Below are positions 24,829 through 36,338 of a DNA stretch of 64,000 nucleotides, one piece after another. Both the position numbers and the translations under genes were made by a program. A model generated the notes under the pieces. It did no database searches. It saw only the letters and a program-made list of their open reading frames with translations, and had not been told where the DNA came from. Within the stretch, counting starts at the first letter, position 1. Every line of letters starts with the position of its first letter. Source of the stretch: Halichondria panicea (Eukaryota; Porifera; Demospongiae; Suberitida; Halichondriidae); contig NC_087391.1 in NCBI RefSeq assembly GCF_963675165.1, positions 3,770,646-3,834,645 of the forward strand, read 5' to 3'.

Positions 24829-26490
24829 GAGTCTTCAAGGGTGTGGAGAAGGAGTTTGATCTTGTCTATACACGAGTTTGAAATGAAGCCTCGCAGAAAT
24901 CAGGGGGTCCGACTGGGCAACCAAGGAGTGAGAAGCCTTCACGGACTATGGGGATAGCCGAAGGAAGGGGGTTGACAGATTCATCAGCGTCAGCAGGGAT
25001 ATAGAGGAGGGACTTGGCTTTATTCAAGTGAAGGCCAATTCTCAGACATTCTCTTTCAATGATCGCGAGAGCAGATAGGAGGTCGTTGGGTGATCCGATT
25101 AGGGTACCATCGTCCAAATACCACGCGTTAAGGGCCAGGCCTGGGACTTCAGATTGAATGCAATCAATGATAGGTTAGAGTGTGAGGGCAAAACCAAGAG
25201 GATCCCCTTGTTGAACTCCGCTGCAGCTGAGTAGGGGGTGGCTTCCCAACAAAAGGTTGGGCTGGCTGGAGTAGCAGGCTTCTATCCAGGGGGAGAGAGA
25301 GGGAATGTGCTTTCGGAACTCCTGAAACATCTTCCCCGATCGATGCTATAGAAAAATCGACAAGGAGAGTCCAGCACCTGTCACTGGGGCTTGAGGAGAA
25401 GTGGCTGGATACTGCATGGATGATTGCTTCGCAGCCCCCTTTTACGCCAACGCCCAGCTGGTTTGGGAGAAAGTGGGGAAGAGGAAAGTGGGGAAGAGCA
25501 GTGGGTCAGGTCGAGAATGCGAGGCATTTCAAAGTGAGCCTACAAAGACACTCACCGATGGCAAACGGGGGCAGGCCTCCACACTTCTTCCTAATAGCGA
25601 TCAGAGTTGCCCCACAGAGATGAGGTATGATGGTGGGTGGAGCACGGCCAGAAGCTAGCAGGTTTACCATGCTAGTTAGAGAGAAGAGCAGCTAGCCTAT
25701 TCGCATGATTGAGTGACGGGCAAAGGACAGCCTCACGGAGGTGGCTAGGGCGGAGACCGGAGGGACCCGGGGCTGGGAATGACTTGACTCCTTTCGAGAC
25801 AGTTGACTCGGTCAATTTGATTGGTGATGGGGTAGGGCCAGGGGGAATCCCAGGAGAAGGAACCTGGGGGTGCTTGCTTAGCATGTCTTTCAGGACCGTT
25901 TCGTCAGCTGGGGCTGCTCCAAGAGCCTTCATGGCTTTTCTGTATTGGCCGTTCTGAGTGGCATGTAAGGCATTTTGTTTACGGAGGTTCGTCGGATGTT
26001 TGCGACGAGAGGCTTGAGCTTGACTGCTCTCCACTGCTTCAGTCCACAGGCCTAGGCAGTCGCCACGTTTGAGGCGAGACTTTACTAGCTTAAGGATTTC
26101 TCTCCAGCGGAGGTGATAGCCAGAAGCAGGGCTTGCTAGGACACACTTTGCTAGCATAAGAAGTTTCAGCCATGCAGAGAGTAGAGTCAGTTGGGTTGGC
26201 GACAGTGGATGAGAGAGAGGTACTCAGAGAAGCAGCCCAGGAGTCTCGGGCGCCGTGGGTACTGAGGACCAGATCCAGAGTTGGGAGGTTGGGGGGGACT
26301 GGCGTGATTGAGAATCAGGAAAAGAGCCCAGTGTGTGAGATCTGATGGGATCAGGAATTGAGTTTCCAGAGGAAGACGACGATGTGCCTTGAGGTAGAGT
26401 ATTATGGCATCTCCCAGCCTCCCCAGGGAGACAATGAGAGCACGGGGAGCCAGCTGACACAGGCACATCTCAGACACTTAGCAAAACCAT
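24829..26490 (-). mobile_element. Broken reverse transcriptase of a non-LTR-type retroelement (unit A)
   Basis: On the minus strand the reading order is LAKCVLASPASGYHLRWRE, then GPSGLRPSHLREAVLCPS, then PHLCGATLIAIRKKCGG, PNQLGVGVKGGCEAII, TLLVDFSIAS, QQGDPLGFALTL, and the catalytic YLDDGTLIGSPNDLLSAL. These are reverse transcriptase landmarks of a retroelement common in sponge and coral genomes. The frame is broken several times, and a stop follows QGDPLGFALTL. The 3' part found in the unit B copy is missing; the join at 24829 ('gtgcttaggagtc') corresponds to 37,708. No intact enzyme is encoded. Confidence 0.9.
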
Positions 26491-27608
26491 TGCACCGGCA
26501 ACAACGACGTAATGTACTATGGCATGCGCTAAAACACCACTGGCTTGCGTTCTTTCAGCATGTCCAGTCCAGTTGCCACATTTAGTGCATCTTATCTGAT
26601 AATTCAATTGTAACAGTTGTACAATTACAGTGTGTGCCGGGTATTAATTATTTTCATGCCATTTAATTAGCTAACAAACACATGTACCCGTATATATACA
26701 TGCACACATAATTATTATAATTATTACAATCCCAACACCGGACATGCATTGTAATCACAAATCAGTAGCAAAAAGATGAAAATTGATTCCAGCAGATTAC
26801 CGTATAGCACGAAATTTTTGAGTGGGTTAATTTTCGCTGATTTTATGGGTTAGCAATCCTACATGAAAATTATTCTTTAATCAGAATTATCTGCTATAAC
26901 GTGCAAAGATTGAAGGCGTGGCTTCCGGTAAGCAGTCATTCCACGAACATTGTTAGGCCCAGATAAATTATGTTTTTTTCACCCATTATTCTAATTCTTG
27001 AAAATTGTGCCATTATTCTCATAAAAAAATCCGATTATTCTCATAAAAAATTGGCCCAAAAATGAGATTATAAGACGTAGACATAAACACAGCACACAAC
27101 GTAGCCTCGATCCCAGGCCGAGTTTTCGCTTTTATAACGGTTAGGCGAACAACTATAGGGATCGAGGCTACACACAACGACAAAATTAATATATCATGAT
27201 TCTCATTGTTATCTTGACTTGAAGTGATATTCACTTTAATATTCATGCACCTTCAGCCATTTTTGCCATGAGAACATCGTTATGCAAAACTTGATGTAAC
27301 TAGAGCACTAAAGTGCAAACCCTCGGCGGGCTGGTGACATGATTAAGAAACCAGAAGAGTGATATGATGTATGACTGAGCTGTCTAGCATGCACAGCAAC
27401 TCAGCCTCAGGAGCAATAAAACAGATGTTGAGTTTTTAGTGGTACATAGTTATATGCACTGTGGATCACAGCAAAGAAGCTTGGAGTCTCAGAGAAGTAT
27501 GGAGTAGGTAGTGTGCTACAGAGACAGCAAGTCAGACACAATTCTAGCTTTCTATTTAGCGACCCTTTTCCATTGTTCCTGGTACGGGATCACTTCAGCT
27601 ATAAATAC
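26491..27608. other. Spacer without genes
   Basis: This AT-rich stretch contains the flank shared with 39,400-39,650, a partial MITE near 26,802-26,975 ('accgtatagcacgaaattt'), and a short hairpin near 27,100-27,170 around 'gatcgaggct'. From about 27,525 the dispersed repeat of bases 40-240 begins again. No exon is recognised. Confidence 0.6.
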
Positions 27609-28030
27609 TTTTTTTTTTTTTTTTTTTTTTTTTTTCTTATTGCAAGTGAGAAGATAAAAGACAAAAGACAAAACAAAAAAACAAACCAAGAAAAAACAAC
27701 AAAAACATGTGACATAATTTTATAAAGTTCCTGGGTGAAAACACATGTTTCAGACCGATAGCACCCGGCCTTCTTGAGTTGCTAGGTCAATAGTGCCAGT
27801 GTCTAAGGCCTTCCATGGTGTGGTGGTGGTGAATGACTTCCTAGAGCCTCTGATGCACATAATCTCTGATCTTATGAGGGAGAAATTTAGCCTACATCTC
27901 ATCCAATTCAGAGTTGTGCTGTATGTTTTGTCCTGTTTCTCTGCCAGCATTGAAGCTAGTTTCTTGTAGACAATATCTGCAGCCGGACCCGTACCTCCAA
28001 CAGCAGAGAAAACCAAAGGCGTGAACGATC
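27609..28030 (-). mobile_element. 3' end of a retroelement with poly(A) tail
   Basis: On the plus strand it starts with a run of about 27 T, which is the poly(A) tail of a minus-strand insertion. The minus-strand frame 28016-27750 has MGPAA-like GTGPAADIVYKKLASMLAEK and WMRCRLNFSLIRSEIMCIRG, typical of the C-terminal end of a reverse transcriptase protein family of aquatic invertebrates. It splits the dispersed repeat: 'cttcagctataaatac' on the left continues as 'gtagggtgcctcgaata' on the right. A 4-bp 'atac' may be the target duplication. The element is 5' truncated, as expected of target-primed insertion. Confidence 0.85.
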
Positions 28031-28445
28031 CATACGTAGGGTGCCTCGAATAAAGGCCGTGCCGTGTGTAGTAATAGCTAAGCTGCCAACGTGTAAGTTC
28101 AAGATTTTTAGCTTTTGCTCGCTTTTATTCGACAACGAAGCTTTAACATCAAAATCTGCTGAATTAGTACCTTAGGTGTTTCAGCACACTCAATTTAGCA
28201 CATGTAATCTAACATCAAAATTACAACCCATGAAATTGCACACCATGCAATACAACACACTGGCTGTGCTATAATTATGCCTACAAAACAGCGCATCTAG
28301 TGTGCTGAATCACTGTTTAGCACACCTTCAGGGTCTAAAATAGCACACCTCTTTTCTCTGTGTAAACATTGTATGTACAACGAAATGCTTTTAGAGGCCA
28401 TTCAATGAAATATTAATTAAGTGCCTCAAAAATTTCGCGCTATAC

Positions 28446-28760
28446 AGTATATCTCACCATCTTCCCAACATGCATGTGTATATACACATGCACCACAGCT
28501 TCTACAAGCAGGAAGGTTATTCCAGCAGACAGTCTATATCTCACCACCTTCCCAACATGTGTAACACATGCACTACGCTTCTACAAGCAGGAAGGTTATT
28601 CCAGCAGACAGACGTCTATATATCTCACCATCTTCCCAACATGTGTATACACATGCACCACAGCTTCCACAAACATGCAGGAAGGTTATTCCAGCAGACA
28701 GTCTCATGTGTATACACATGCACCACAGCTTCCACAAACATGCAGGAAGGTTATAAATGA
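28446..28760. repeat. Minisatellite of about 75 bp, 4-5 units
   Basis: Units contain 'cttcccaacatg', 'acacatgca', 'cacagcttc' and 'aggaaggttattccagcag'. Unit B has a shorter array at 41,130-41,370 with three units. Open frames of up to 128 codons across it are repeat artefacts. Confidence 0.9.
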
Positions 28761-28873
28761 TAAGGTCTGCATGCATTCCTGCATGATGATGCATTTGCAT
28801 GTTATTGTGTTAATGTTCACGCATTTGCAAGTATGCATGTTATTGTGTTTCGTGGTTTAAAATTAATGTTCAC

Positions 28874-28894
28874 GGGGGGGGGGGGGGGGGGGGG
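28874..28894 (+). repeat. Run of 21 G
   Basis: An unbroken G21 tract follows 'aatgttcac'. The corresponding place in unit B (about 41,475) has only three G. It is either a real expansion able to form a G-quadruplex or a sequencing artefact. Confidence 0.9.
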
Positions 28895-28931
28895 ACCCAC
28901 CTGTGCACACTATCAAATCCATACAGGTATA

Positions 28932-29142
28932 TACCGTATAGCGGGTAAGTTTCGTGGGGTAAAAAATTCGTTCAACTCGAGAAAAGGTGGTTTTCGTGAG
29001 TAAAAATTTCGTTTAGTCTCGTGGCTGCACGGCATTCCTACATTCCGATAAGCCACGCCTACGTTAAAATTTCGTGGAGGTCAGCCTGCCCACGAAAATA
29101 ACGAATATTTTACCCCACGAAAATTACCCGCTATACGGTATA
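28932..29142. mobile_element. MITE with 'taccgtatagcgggtaa' ends
   Basis: The 211-bp element begins 'taccgtatagcgggtaag' and ends with its complement 'ttacccgctatacggta'. Arms rich in 'ttcgtgg' and 'ccacgaa' are mirrored. A copy at the matching place in unit B is 41,525-41,738. Other family members are at 19,115, 32,310, 52,205 and 59,151. Confidence 0.85.
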
Positions 29143-30082
29143 CATAACACAACGAAGTAAATATTATTGTTTGTACAAGCATCCCTTATATAGATTCCCC
29201 AGAAGTGCTATGGTATAATTATGATGCTAAAAGGAGGAGCTATACTGTGTACACATGCACAATCTTTCCGTTAACTGCATGTTTACATGTATACTTGTTT
29301 GTAAGCTAATCGGGTATCGTAGACCGAAGTAACATATTCTACCGATGTACCGATAATTATATTAAACCGATATAACAGATTTTACTGAGGCTCCGCCACC
29401 TTTGGTAGATTATATGCTAGCATAATCTTGATTATGCTGAATATAGGCACCTTTATAAGGCTGCCGCAGAGGTTTTACGGAAATACAGGAAATACAGGTC
29501 AGTATTAGTCATGTTGCAAGTTTGATGTTACTTAATTGTTGCGACAACATGGTTGTGCTTTGGAAGAATAATGTGGGAATAATAGGCGATTTGAAAAGAA
29601 TTGTTAATTTGAGCATAAAAGAATAGGTAATAATTATCTCGAGCATAATCTACCAACTCCTAACCACTATCCAGTTGTACATGTGCACGAGTTTAAGATA
29701 TTAGTATAGTGCATGTTGGCAGAGTTGAGTGCTATAGAACTAGCTAATTATAAGCCCCAGAGTCAGCTCCAAGAGACATGCAAGGATTAACAATTGCATG
29801 ATTAACTATTTATTACAGGAAGTAACCATTTTTTAAGCCAGATATATAGACCAGGCAGAGTACTTCTGAGAATCAGAGGAGAGTGTACTGGCTGAGGTAG
29901 CCTCGATTCCAGGCCGCTCTCAATTGAGAAAGACGAGGGGCTGGGATCAAGGCTATGGCTGAGGTTGACCACTAATTGACCTAGGAAACACCATGCATGA
30001 CTTTAAAGTACAGGTTCCAAGAATCCTAGCCTTTAGAAAGTGTATATTTCCTTAAGGAAATAGTAATTCGTGTCTTAACACA

Positions 30083-30130
30083 GTACACATTCCATGAACC
30101 CTTAACACAGTATATACACATTCCATGAAC
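30083..30130 (+). promoter_or_regulatory. LOX2 promoter repeat with two CATTCCA sites
   Basis: It is the same unit as upstream of LOX1 but with two CATTCCA sites instead of four. Just upstream, 30048-30063 is a perfect palindrome 'atttccttaaggaaat'. Both elements lie within 200 bp of the start codon. Function is inferred from position only. Confidence 0.4.
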
Positions 30131-30237
30131 GAGTATGGGTTCTGGTCTTTGAGCATAAATGCAATGGATTTTTCTGCTTATTAGTTGTTTTCGCATGCAG
30201 CTCTTTCACAGTGAGCAAGAAGAAACTTTCCAAAGAA

Positions 30238-33200
30238 ATGGCCGAGGTCTATGAAGTTCAAAAGGTGTCATCGACTATCCAGAAGCGAGAGAGTGAAGGC
30301 TATGGTGAAGCTGTTGATGGAGAAGAAGTAGTCACTGTCGCTTATTTTGAGCAATCATTATCGATGCAAAGTCAGTGTGCATGATTAAATTTACATGCGT
30401 ATATAGCTGGTTGTAATTACTCCAGCACAGTAGTATGCAGCTGGTTGTACTTACTCCCGCACAGTAATTATTTAACTTGATGATTGACTTTTCCTTTTTT
30501 CCCCTATTCCAGGTGGAAAGTACTACTATGGTGTACAAATTGTTACTGGCAAGCAACTGGACACTGGAACTACTGGTGATTCCTATGTGATACTGGTGGG
30601 AGACAAGGGGAAGACTGAAAAACTATCACTGCGAGGCTGGTTTGATTATCAAGTAGGGGAAAATTCATTGAGCAACCTGACAATTGTAACTGACGATGAC
30701 TTGGGTAAAGTGCTGGTTGTGGTTGTCGGTTGTGACACTGGTTGGTTTGAAGATCACTGGTATGTGAGCTTTGTCACTGTAGTCAACTTACAGCTACAGG
30801 AAGTTGACGAATTTCCCTGCTACCACTGGATTGACGGGGACAGCCACGTCACCATTACTGCGACTACCAGTAAGTTTATTGTTGTTTTTACTATGAGTCG
30901 AAGCAGGAAAATCGTTAATATAACTGCTTTCGTTGTAGCTACAAAAAGGGATGTTGCTGGGAACAACATTTTGCTTCAACAGAGAGCTAGGCAGCTGGTA
31001 CAGCGCCGAGATGTCTATAGATGGAGTAAAGATGAGGTTAGTGGCCTTCCATCTGGAATCGATGACACTGTTGCGAAGCTACCTGCTGATGAGCAATTTC
31101 GAACCGTCAAAAGTATCAATTTTACTACTGATGCTGTGAAAAGTATGGGCAGCCTAAAGATCGCAGGCCTCTTTGTCGATTGTGATGATCTCCATGGCTA
31201 TGAGGTACTTGCACGAAACTTGGGAGGAGAGAGGCAGCTCTATGAGGCTGGGCGTTGGACATCGGATGTGGAATTTGGACGACAAATGATGAATGGAGTC
31301 AATCCAATTTTCATCGAGAAGTGCAGAGCTGTTCCACCCAATTTCCAAGTGACCAACGAAATGGTTCAGCCATTTATGAGCCTTTCTCTTGAAGAAGAAA
31401 TGAAGGTGTGTGAGTTCAAATTAAGTGACCAATAGATATAGTTAAACCCAAGGCGGCGCGTGGGTGGCCACAGGTTATAGTAGTCCGTTAGTTGTTTATT
31501 TTCTGAGTTTGATCACCTAGCTGACATAGCACTGAATTTACAGCATATAGATAGCCTCGTTATTAGTGTTAATGGTGGCGGATTTTAATATTATAGCTTG
31601 TCGAAGAAACTAACTTGCACGTTGGCGCAGGGACATGCGGCTTGTATAAGTTATACTTATTATGATTGTGGTTTGTTGTCTTGGAAGCTTCTTTGCTGAC
31701 TCTGTTGTAGTCCTAGCCCCAAAACCAGAGGAGGTTGGACACGCGTCATAATTTGTCAGTATGTCAAGGGACAATTCGAATTTTTTCTTCCAGTCCCTCA
31801 TAGCTCGCAATCTACAGTGCAGTGCGTACAGTCTAGAGAGTAGATTATCATGCATTTGTAAATATAGTTGTACTTAAGATTGGAGCTTGTGTAGATTGAA
31901 TAAGCTACAACATAATTATACGTGTTCAAAAATTTCCCACAAAATTATTTAGGTGAAAACGGGGTGATCGTGAATGCGTAAAGTGTTTCTAGACAAGTTT
32001 TTTGTTACCAAAATTAGAAAAGCTTACTCAGTGTACCTTAGCCATTAGAATTAGTACTTAACCGAAAAAGCAGCAATTTTAAACACTTTAGAGGATGTGT
32101 ATAGCATGCATCTTTGAATTTCATAAGATAGCCAAACTATTATAGATGTTGTGACCAAGTCGCAGACCTTAGCCGAAAACTATTAATCTTTTTTCACTCT
32201 AACTGATTACCCACTGTAACAATTTGCTGTTCTATTAATCACCACAAACCCACCACGTCAACAGCCGAAGGTTAGCACTTCAGTGCTCTAGTTCATAACT
32301 ATAGTAATTACCGTATAGCTGGTAATTTCCGGTGGACAAAATATTCGTGGTTTTCGTGGTTGGAGCTCTGACCACAAATATTTTACCCACGAATGAAGCG
32401 ACCTTGCCTACCTTTACCTGCAGTGCAAGCAGCAATCACGAAAATATTATCCATGAAGTGATTAAATATTGCTCAACCACGAATGTTTTGCCCCCAAAAA
32501 TTACCCGTTATACGGTATATTGTGCACTTTACTTAGCCACTGAAGTTGGTATATAGTGCACCACTGTTGCCCCTTTTGCAGTACTTGTTTACTCTATATT
32601 TGTTATTTCTTACCCACAGGCTGGTCACATTTACATCTGTGACATGAAAATCATGGACGGGCTCAAGTCAAGAGATGGATATTTCAATGTTGCCCCGATC
32701 TGTCTGCTCCATGTGAACAAGAGCAAGCAACTGGTCCCCATTGCTATCCAGCTGAAGCAAGGCAAAAGGGAAGAAGAAAAGACAGATAATCCGATTTTCC
32801 TGCCCAGTGACAGCTGGATCGATTGGCTCCTGGCTAAAATTTACTATCAGAGTGCACACAGCCAGGTAAGATTTTGAGTGGTTAAAATGTTTTTTCCATT
32901 TTCTGTGCATGTACATGTGCAGGTTCATCAAGCCTTCACTCACTACACTTCTTGCCACGCTACCATGGAAGTGTATGCTATGGGAACTCAACGTAATCTC
33001 CCAGATCCTCATCCTATTTTCAAGCTGCTTGTACCACACCTTCGCTACACCATGGCTATCAATTCTCGTGCTCGAGCATCTCTCATCAATCCTGGAGGAG
33101 TCATTGACCAATTTTTTGGCATTGGTGGGGAAGGATTAGTTGAGGCATGGAAGAGATGTGGAGCAACCTACAATGTTCACACCAGCAACATCAAGCGTTG

Positions 33201-34212
33201 GGCCAAGGAGCGAGGGGTGGAAAATGCCGAGCAGCTGCCTGGCTACTACTATCGAGACGATGGGATCAAAGTGTGGGATGCTCTGGAGAGCTATGCTAGC
33301 GATATCATCAACGAGTTCTACCAGACAGACGAAGATGTTGTGAAAGACGAGGAGCTGCAATCATGGGCAGAAGACATTCACACCAATGGCTTCCCAGCAT
33401 ACCATGATGCTCCTGTCGGACATGGCTTCCCCAATAAAATGAGTTCCAAGGAAGAGTTGAAGGTGTACTGCACTCTGATCATGTTCACTGGATCGGCCCA
33501 ACACGCATCTGTTAACTTCATGCAGTATTACTACTACCGATTCGTACCAAATGCTCCATTTGGTGTTCGCCGACCACCACCTTCCAAGAAAGGTATTGCA
33601 GATTATCAGTCCATCCTAAACACTGTACCAGAGGAAGAAACAGCCATAAAAAGTGTTGGCGCAACTCATCTTCTCTCTCAGTACAGCCAAAATGAGGTAT
33701 GCCCTATATTGCTATAATTATAGAGTAGCTATATATATACCTTATTAATCCGAGGTGCGTAAGCAGCCACGGGGTATATAGTATATATAGTCAGGGTATG
33801 TATATATGTCAGTCTGTGCATGTGTGTGTCAGTTTTGTCTATTGAGTCTGCTCACCTAGATATCCAAGTGTTGCGTTTACAGTGTATGGTATGCAGGTTG
33901 CGAAATTCAGAGACCAAAAATCTAACTGTCGATCAACTTGCGTTCATATATAAGATTGCACTTCTACACTATCACATATATAGTATATACATGCCATAAC
34001 AGTACACTCCGTACTTTTTTCTGTCACAGAAGTTCCTTGGGGATTTTAAGCTGATGTTCTCAGAGAAAAAAGCCAGAACAAGCCTAGAAAACCTCAAGGC
34101 AGCTCTGACGAAGGTCTCCAAAAGCATTAATACGCGGAACGAAGGCTTGCCTAGTAATATGGAGTACACTGCAATGTTGCCTGAAAAGATCCCAAACAGT
34201 ATTACTATTTGA
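30238..34212 (+). CDS. LOX2: PLAT-domain lipoxygenase, intact
   Basis: Six exons, 30238-30370, 30513-30869, 30939-31405, 32620-32865, 32923-33696 and 34030-34212, give 719 residues. Lipoxygenases insert dioxygen into polyunsaturated fatty acids, making hydroperoxides for oxylipin signalling. Residues 1-44 are an extra leader without a signal peptide; a PLAT membrane-binding domain follows (about 46-165). The catalytic domain has iron ligands His408, His413 (HYTSCH), His595, Asn599 (QHASVN) and the C-terminal Ile719 (PNSITI). The Coffa-Brash position is Ala451 (SRARA), which in known enzymes favours S stereochemistry. Pocket residues matching human 5-LOX Ala424-Asn425 are Phe465-Phe466, which argues against a 5-LOX-like deep pocket. 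No allene oxide synthase domain is fused. Intron 2 is only 69 nt and free of stops. Likely cytosolic and membrane-recruited; regiospecificity unknown. Confidence 0.95.
32310..32520. mobile_element. Small MITE in LOX2 intron 3
   Basis: This is the same element as in LOX1 intron 3, with ends 'taccgtatagctggtaatt' and 'ttacccgttatacggta'. Its presence in both genes shows it was there before they were duplicated. Confidence 0.75.
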
Positions 34213-34891
34213 GACTTGATTTACCGTTATATTAGTGACTGAAACTTACATGTATAGTAATACAATTAGATCTAGTATAGTTACTTAATTAGAACGCTGT
34301 GTGCGTTGGTTTATATTTTGACTGTGATAGAATCTGATGACTCATTACATATATACTACCTAGACTCTGTTCAGTATAAAGCATGCATGGGAGCACTGCA
34401 AAACTGGAAAAGGTATAATCATGCACTTATCACAATCAGGAGTATAATTATGCTGGATGTGAATGATGATTATTTGCCAATATCTTTACAAACCCACTAT
34501 TATTTTAGTCCATACTACTTGTCTACCAGGTTCACACATCAGTGACGTCACACTATGTAGAGAATTATACCAAGAGTGCATAAGAAGAGAAGAGTGTCAA
34601 ACTACTGATACTTCTACACAAACACTGTGCACAAAGTAACATGCATGCATGACTCGCACGTGATAAAGTATTGTAAATTTACTAAGCCCCGTTTACACCA
34701 GGCCTTTAATCCTGGTTGGAATCCGGATTAAACCTAACCGCGTTCGTGTAAACGGCCTTATCCGGGTTGTAATCCGGATTAGCCAACCCACTTCTGGAGG
34801 TGGTGCAGATTGTGTCAGAAGCGGTTTAGCTGTGAGTAAGCACAAACAGCTAATTCTGAGGTGTTATACATGTTCGTAGTAATAACCTTAC

Positions 34892-35241
34892 TGGTAGTCG
34901 CAGTAATGGTGACGTGGCTGTCTCCATCAATCCAATGGTAGCAGGGAAATTGGTCGACTTCCTGCAGCTGTAAGTTGACTACAGTCACATACCAGTGATC
35001 TTGAAACCAACCGGAGTCACAACCGACCACCACTACCAGCACTTTGCCCAAGTCATCATCAGTTACAATTGCATGCCAGGTTGTTAAATGAATTTTCCCC
35101 TACTTGAAAATCAAACCAGTGTCGCAGTGATCGTTTTTCTGTCTTTCCTTTGTCTCCCACCAGAATGACATAGGAATCATCAGTAGTTCCAGCGTCCAGT
35201 TGCTTTCATAACAATTTGTACACCATAGTAGTACTTTCCAT
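34892..35241 (-). pseudogene. Inverted LOX exon 2 fragment (unit B)
   Basis: On the minus strand this is a degenerate LOX exon 2 of 350 bp, with the donor side at 34892. It shares with the unit A fragment an abnormal insertion (the run CAACCTGGCATGCAATTG where genes have CAACCTGACAATTG), so both fragments descend from one already dead copy. It has its own 9-bp deletion where 'gacaaagct' is lost. Exon 1 is not found; similarity ends near 35,400. Confidence 0.85.
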
Positions 35242-35759
35242 CTGGAATCAGAGAAACACGGAAAGTTAATCATCAAGTTGTCAGTTTGAAATACTTAGCT
35301 GCTCTATTACTGTAGATCTACAAGAGTAAGTACCGAAAAACCATGCAGCTATCATTATAATATTATATGCATGCGCTATGCATGCATGGTTGCATGTACC
35401 ATTAGTAAAACCAGTAGGTTTTACATAGGATTGGCAGTGGGTTTGCCGGTGTTTAGCAATATTTCAATTATTTTGACTGTTCAAACTGTTCTATCTCTGC
35501 AGGGAAAGGCCACATCAAGAAACTGAATGGACAGAATTTCGACATTTCACCACTCTTTGTCTGACTGACTAAGTAAGTGAGTAAGTTTCTTGCCCAGCAT
35601 TTACTCCAAGTACAGCCCTCTCCAGGACATTCTGCACAGGGTTTCCAAACGGCTACAACCTGGATTACAAAGCGCTTCTTCAGATTTGCGATTGCTTCCA
35701 CGAGGCAGATGACCTCTCAGTCTCTATTTCTCTTACCTAGACAATTCCACCATCTTTAA

Positions 35760-36083
35760 AACGACACTTTTTAATAATTACGAAGCCAGAGGTCGCATCT
35801 TTTGGAGGTTGAAAAATTATATTGAAGTCCTGGTGTCGCATATTTAGAGGGTCGCATCTAACTTTACAGAGTCTACTTGCCTCGATTTCAGGCCGCTTAA
35901 AAACACTGATTTTCCAGTGGGCTACAATCGAGGCTAGGGAGTGGCTACATTTACCTCTATTTAGAACGCGATATTAAAAAATAATTGCCAACGCTGCAGT
36001 CGCTACTTTTAGAGGTCAGAAAATTGCTGAAGCTCCTGGGTGTCGCATATTTGGAGGGTCGCCTTAAATCGAGGTGTTACGGT
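35760..36083. mobile_element. Foldback MITE related to the TIMM9 intron 1 element
   Basis: Shared blocks include 'tctacttgcctcgatttcag', 'cagtgggcta' and 'gtcgctacttttagagg'. The right end is 'aaatcgaggtgttacggta'. Unit A lacks this insertion. Confidence 0.75.
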
Positions 36084-36338
36084 AGTAGACTTTCACCAAA
36101 GTTAGTATTAGATGGGCGTGGCCTGTCCATTAGGCTATTGTCAGCTTTCACTCCGTTTAGACGATTGTCATCCACACTGTTGCAAGCATAGCAGGCTACG
36201 GGTAGCTATCACTCAAATGGGCTAGAAACCACCTTCAATCGAACTTTCTATCTACTTCCTTCAATCCACTTCGTTCATTGTGACGTTGTTGTTTTACTGA
36301 GCATACACGTTGTTATCCTGCGTTAGTCGGTATCTGGC

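Larger units (their letters stand above)
16660..29930. repeat. Tandem segmental duplication, unit A
   Basis: From 'ggctgggatcgaggctat' onward this block parallels unit B, which starts near 29,938. Collinear parts are the LOX1 gene with its promoter and introns, a downstream inverted LOX fragment, a reverse transcriptase remnant (24,829-26,760 matching 37,708-39,650), and the block 28,160-29,770 matching 40,840-42,390. Differences are insertions or deletions of MITEs and retroelement pieces. LOX1 and LOX2 introns are almost identical, so the duplication is recent. Confidence 0.85.

Noticed and set aside
25401-25658. Plus-strand frames across the reverse transcriptase regions (also 38,293-38,541)
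   Set aside because: They are antisense to recognised polymerase motifs and show no family signal.
28474-28860. Open frames of 60-128 codons with Tyr/Cys/His-rich repeats
   Set aside because: They follow a minisatellite in several frames and both strands, change with copy number between units, and have no family features.
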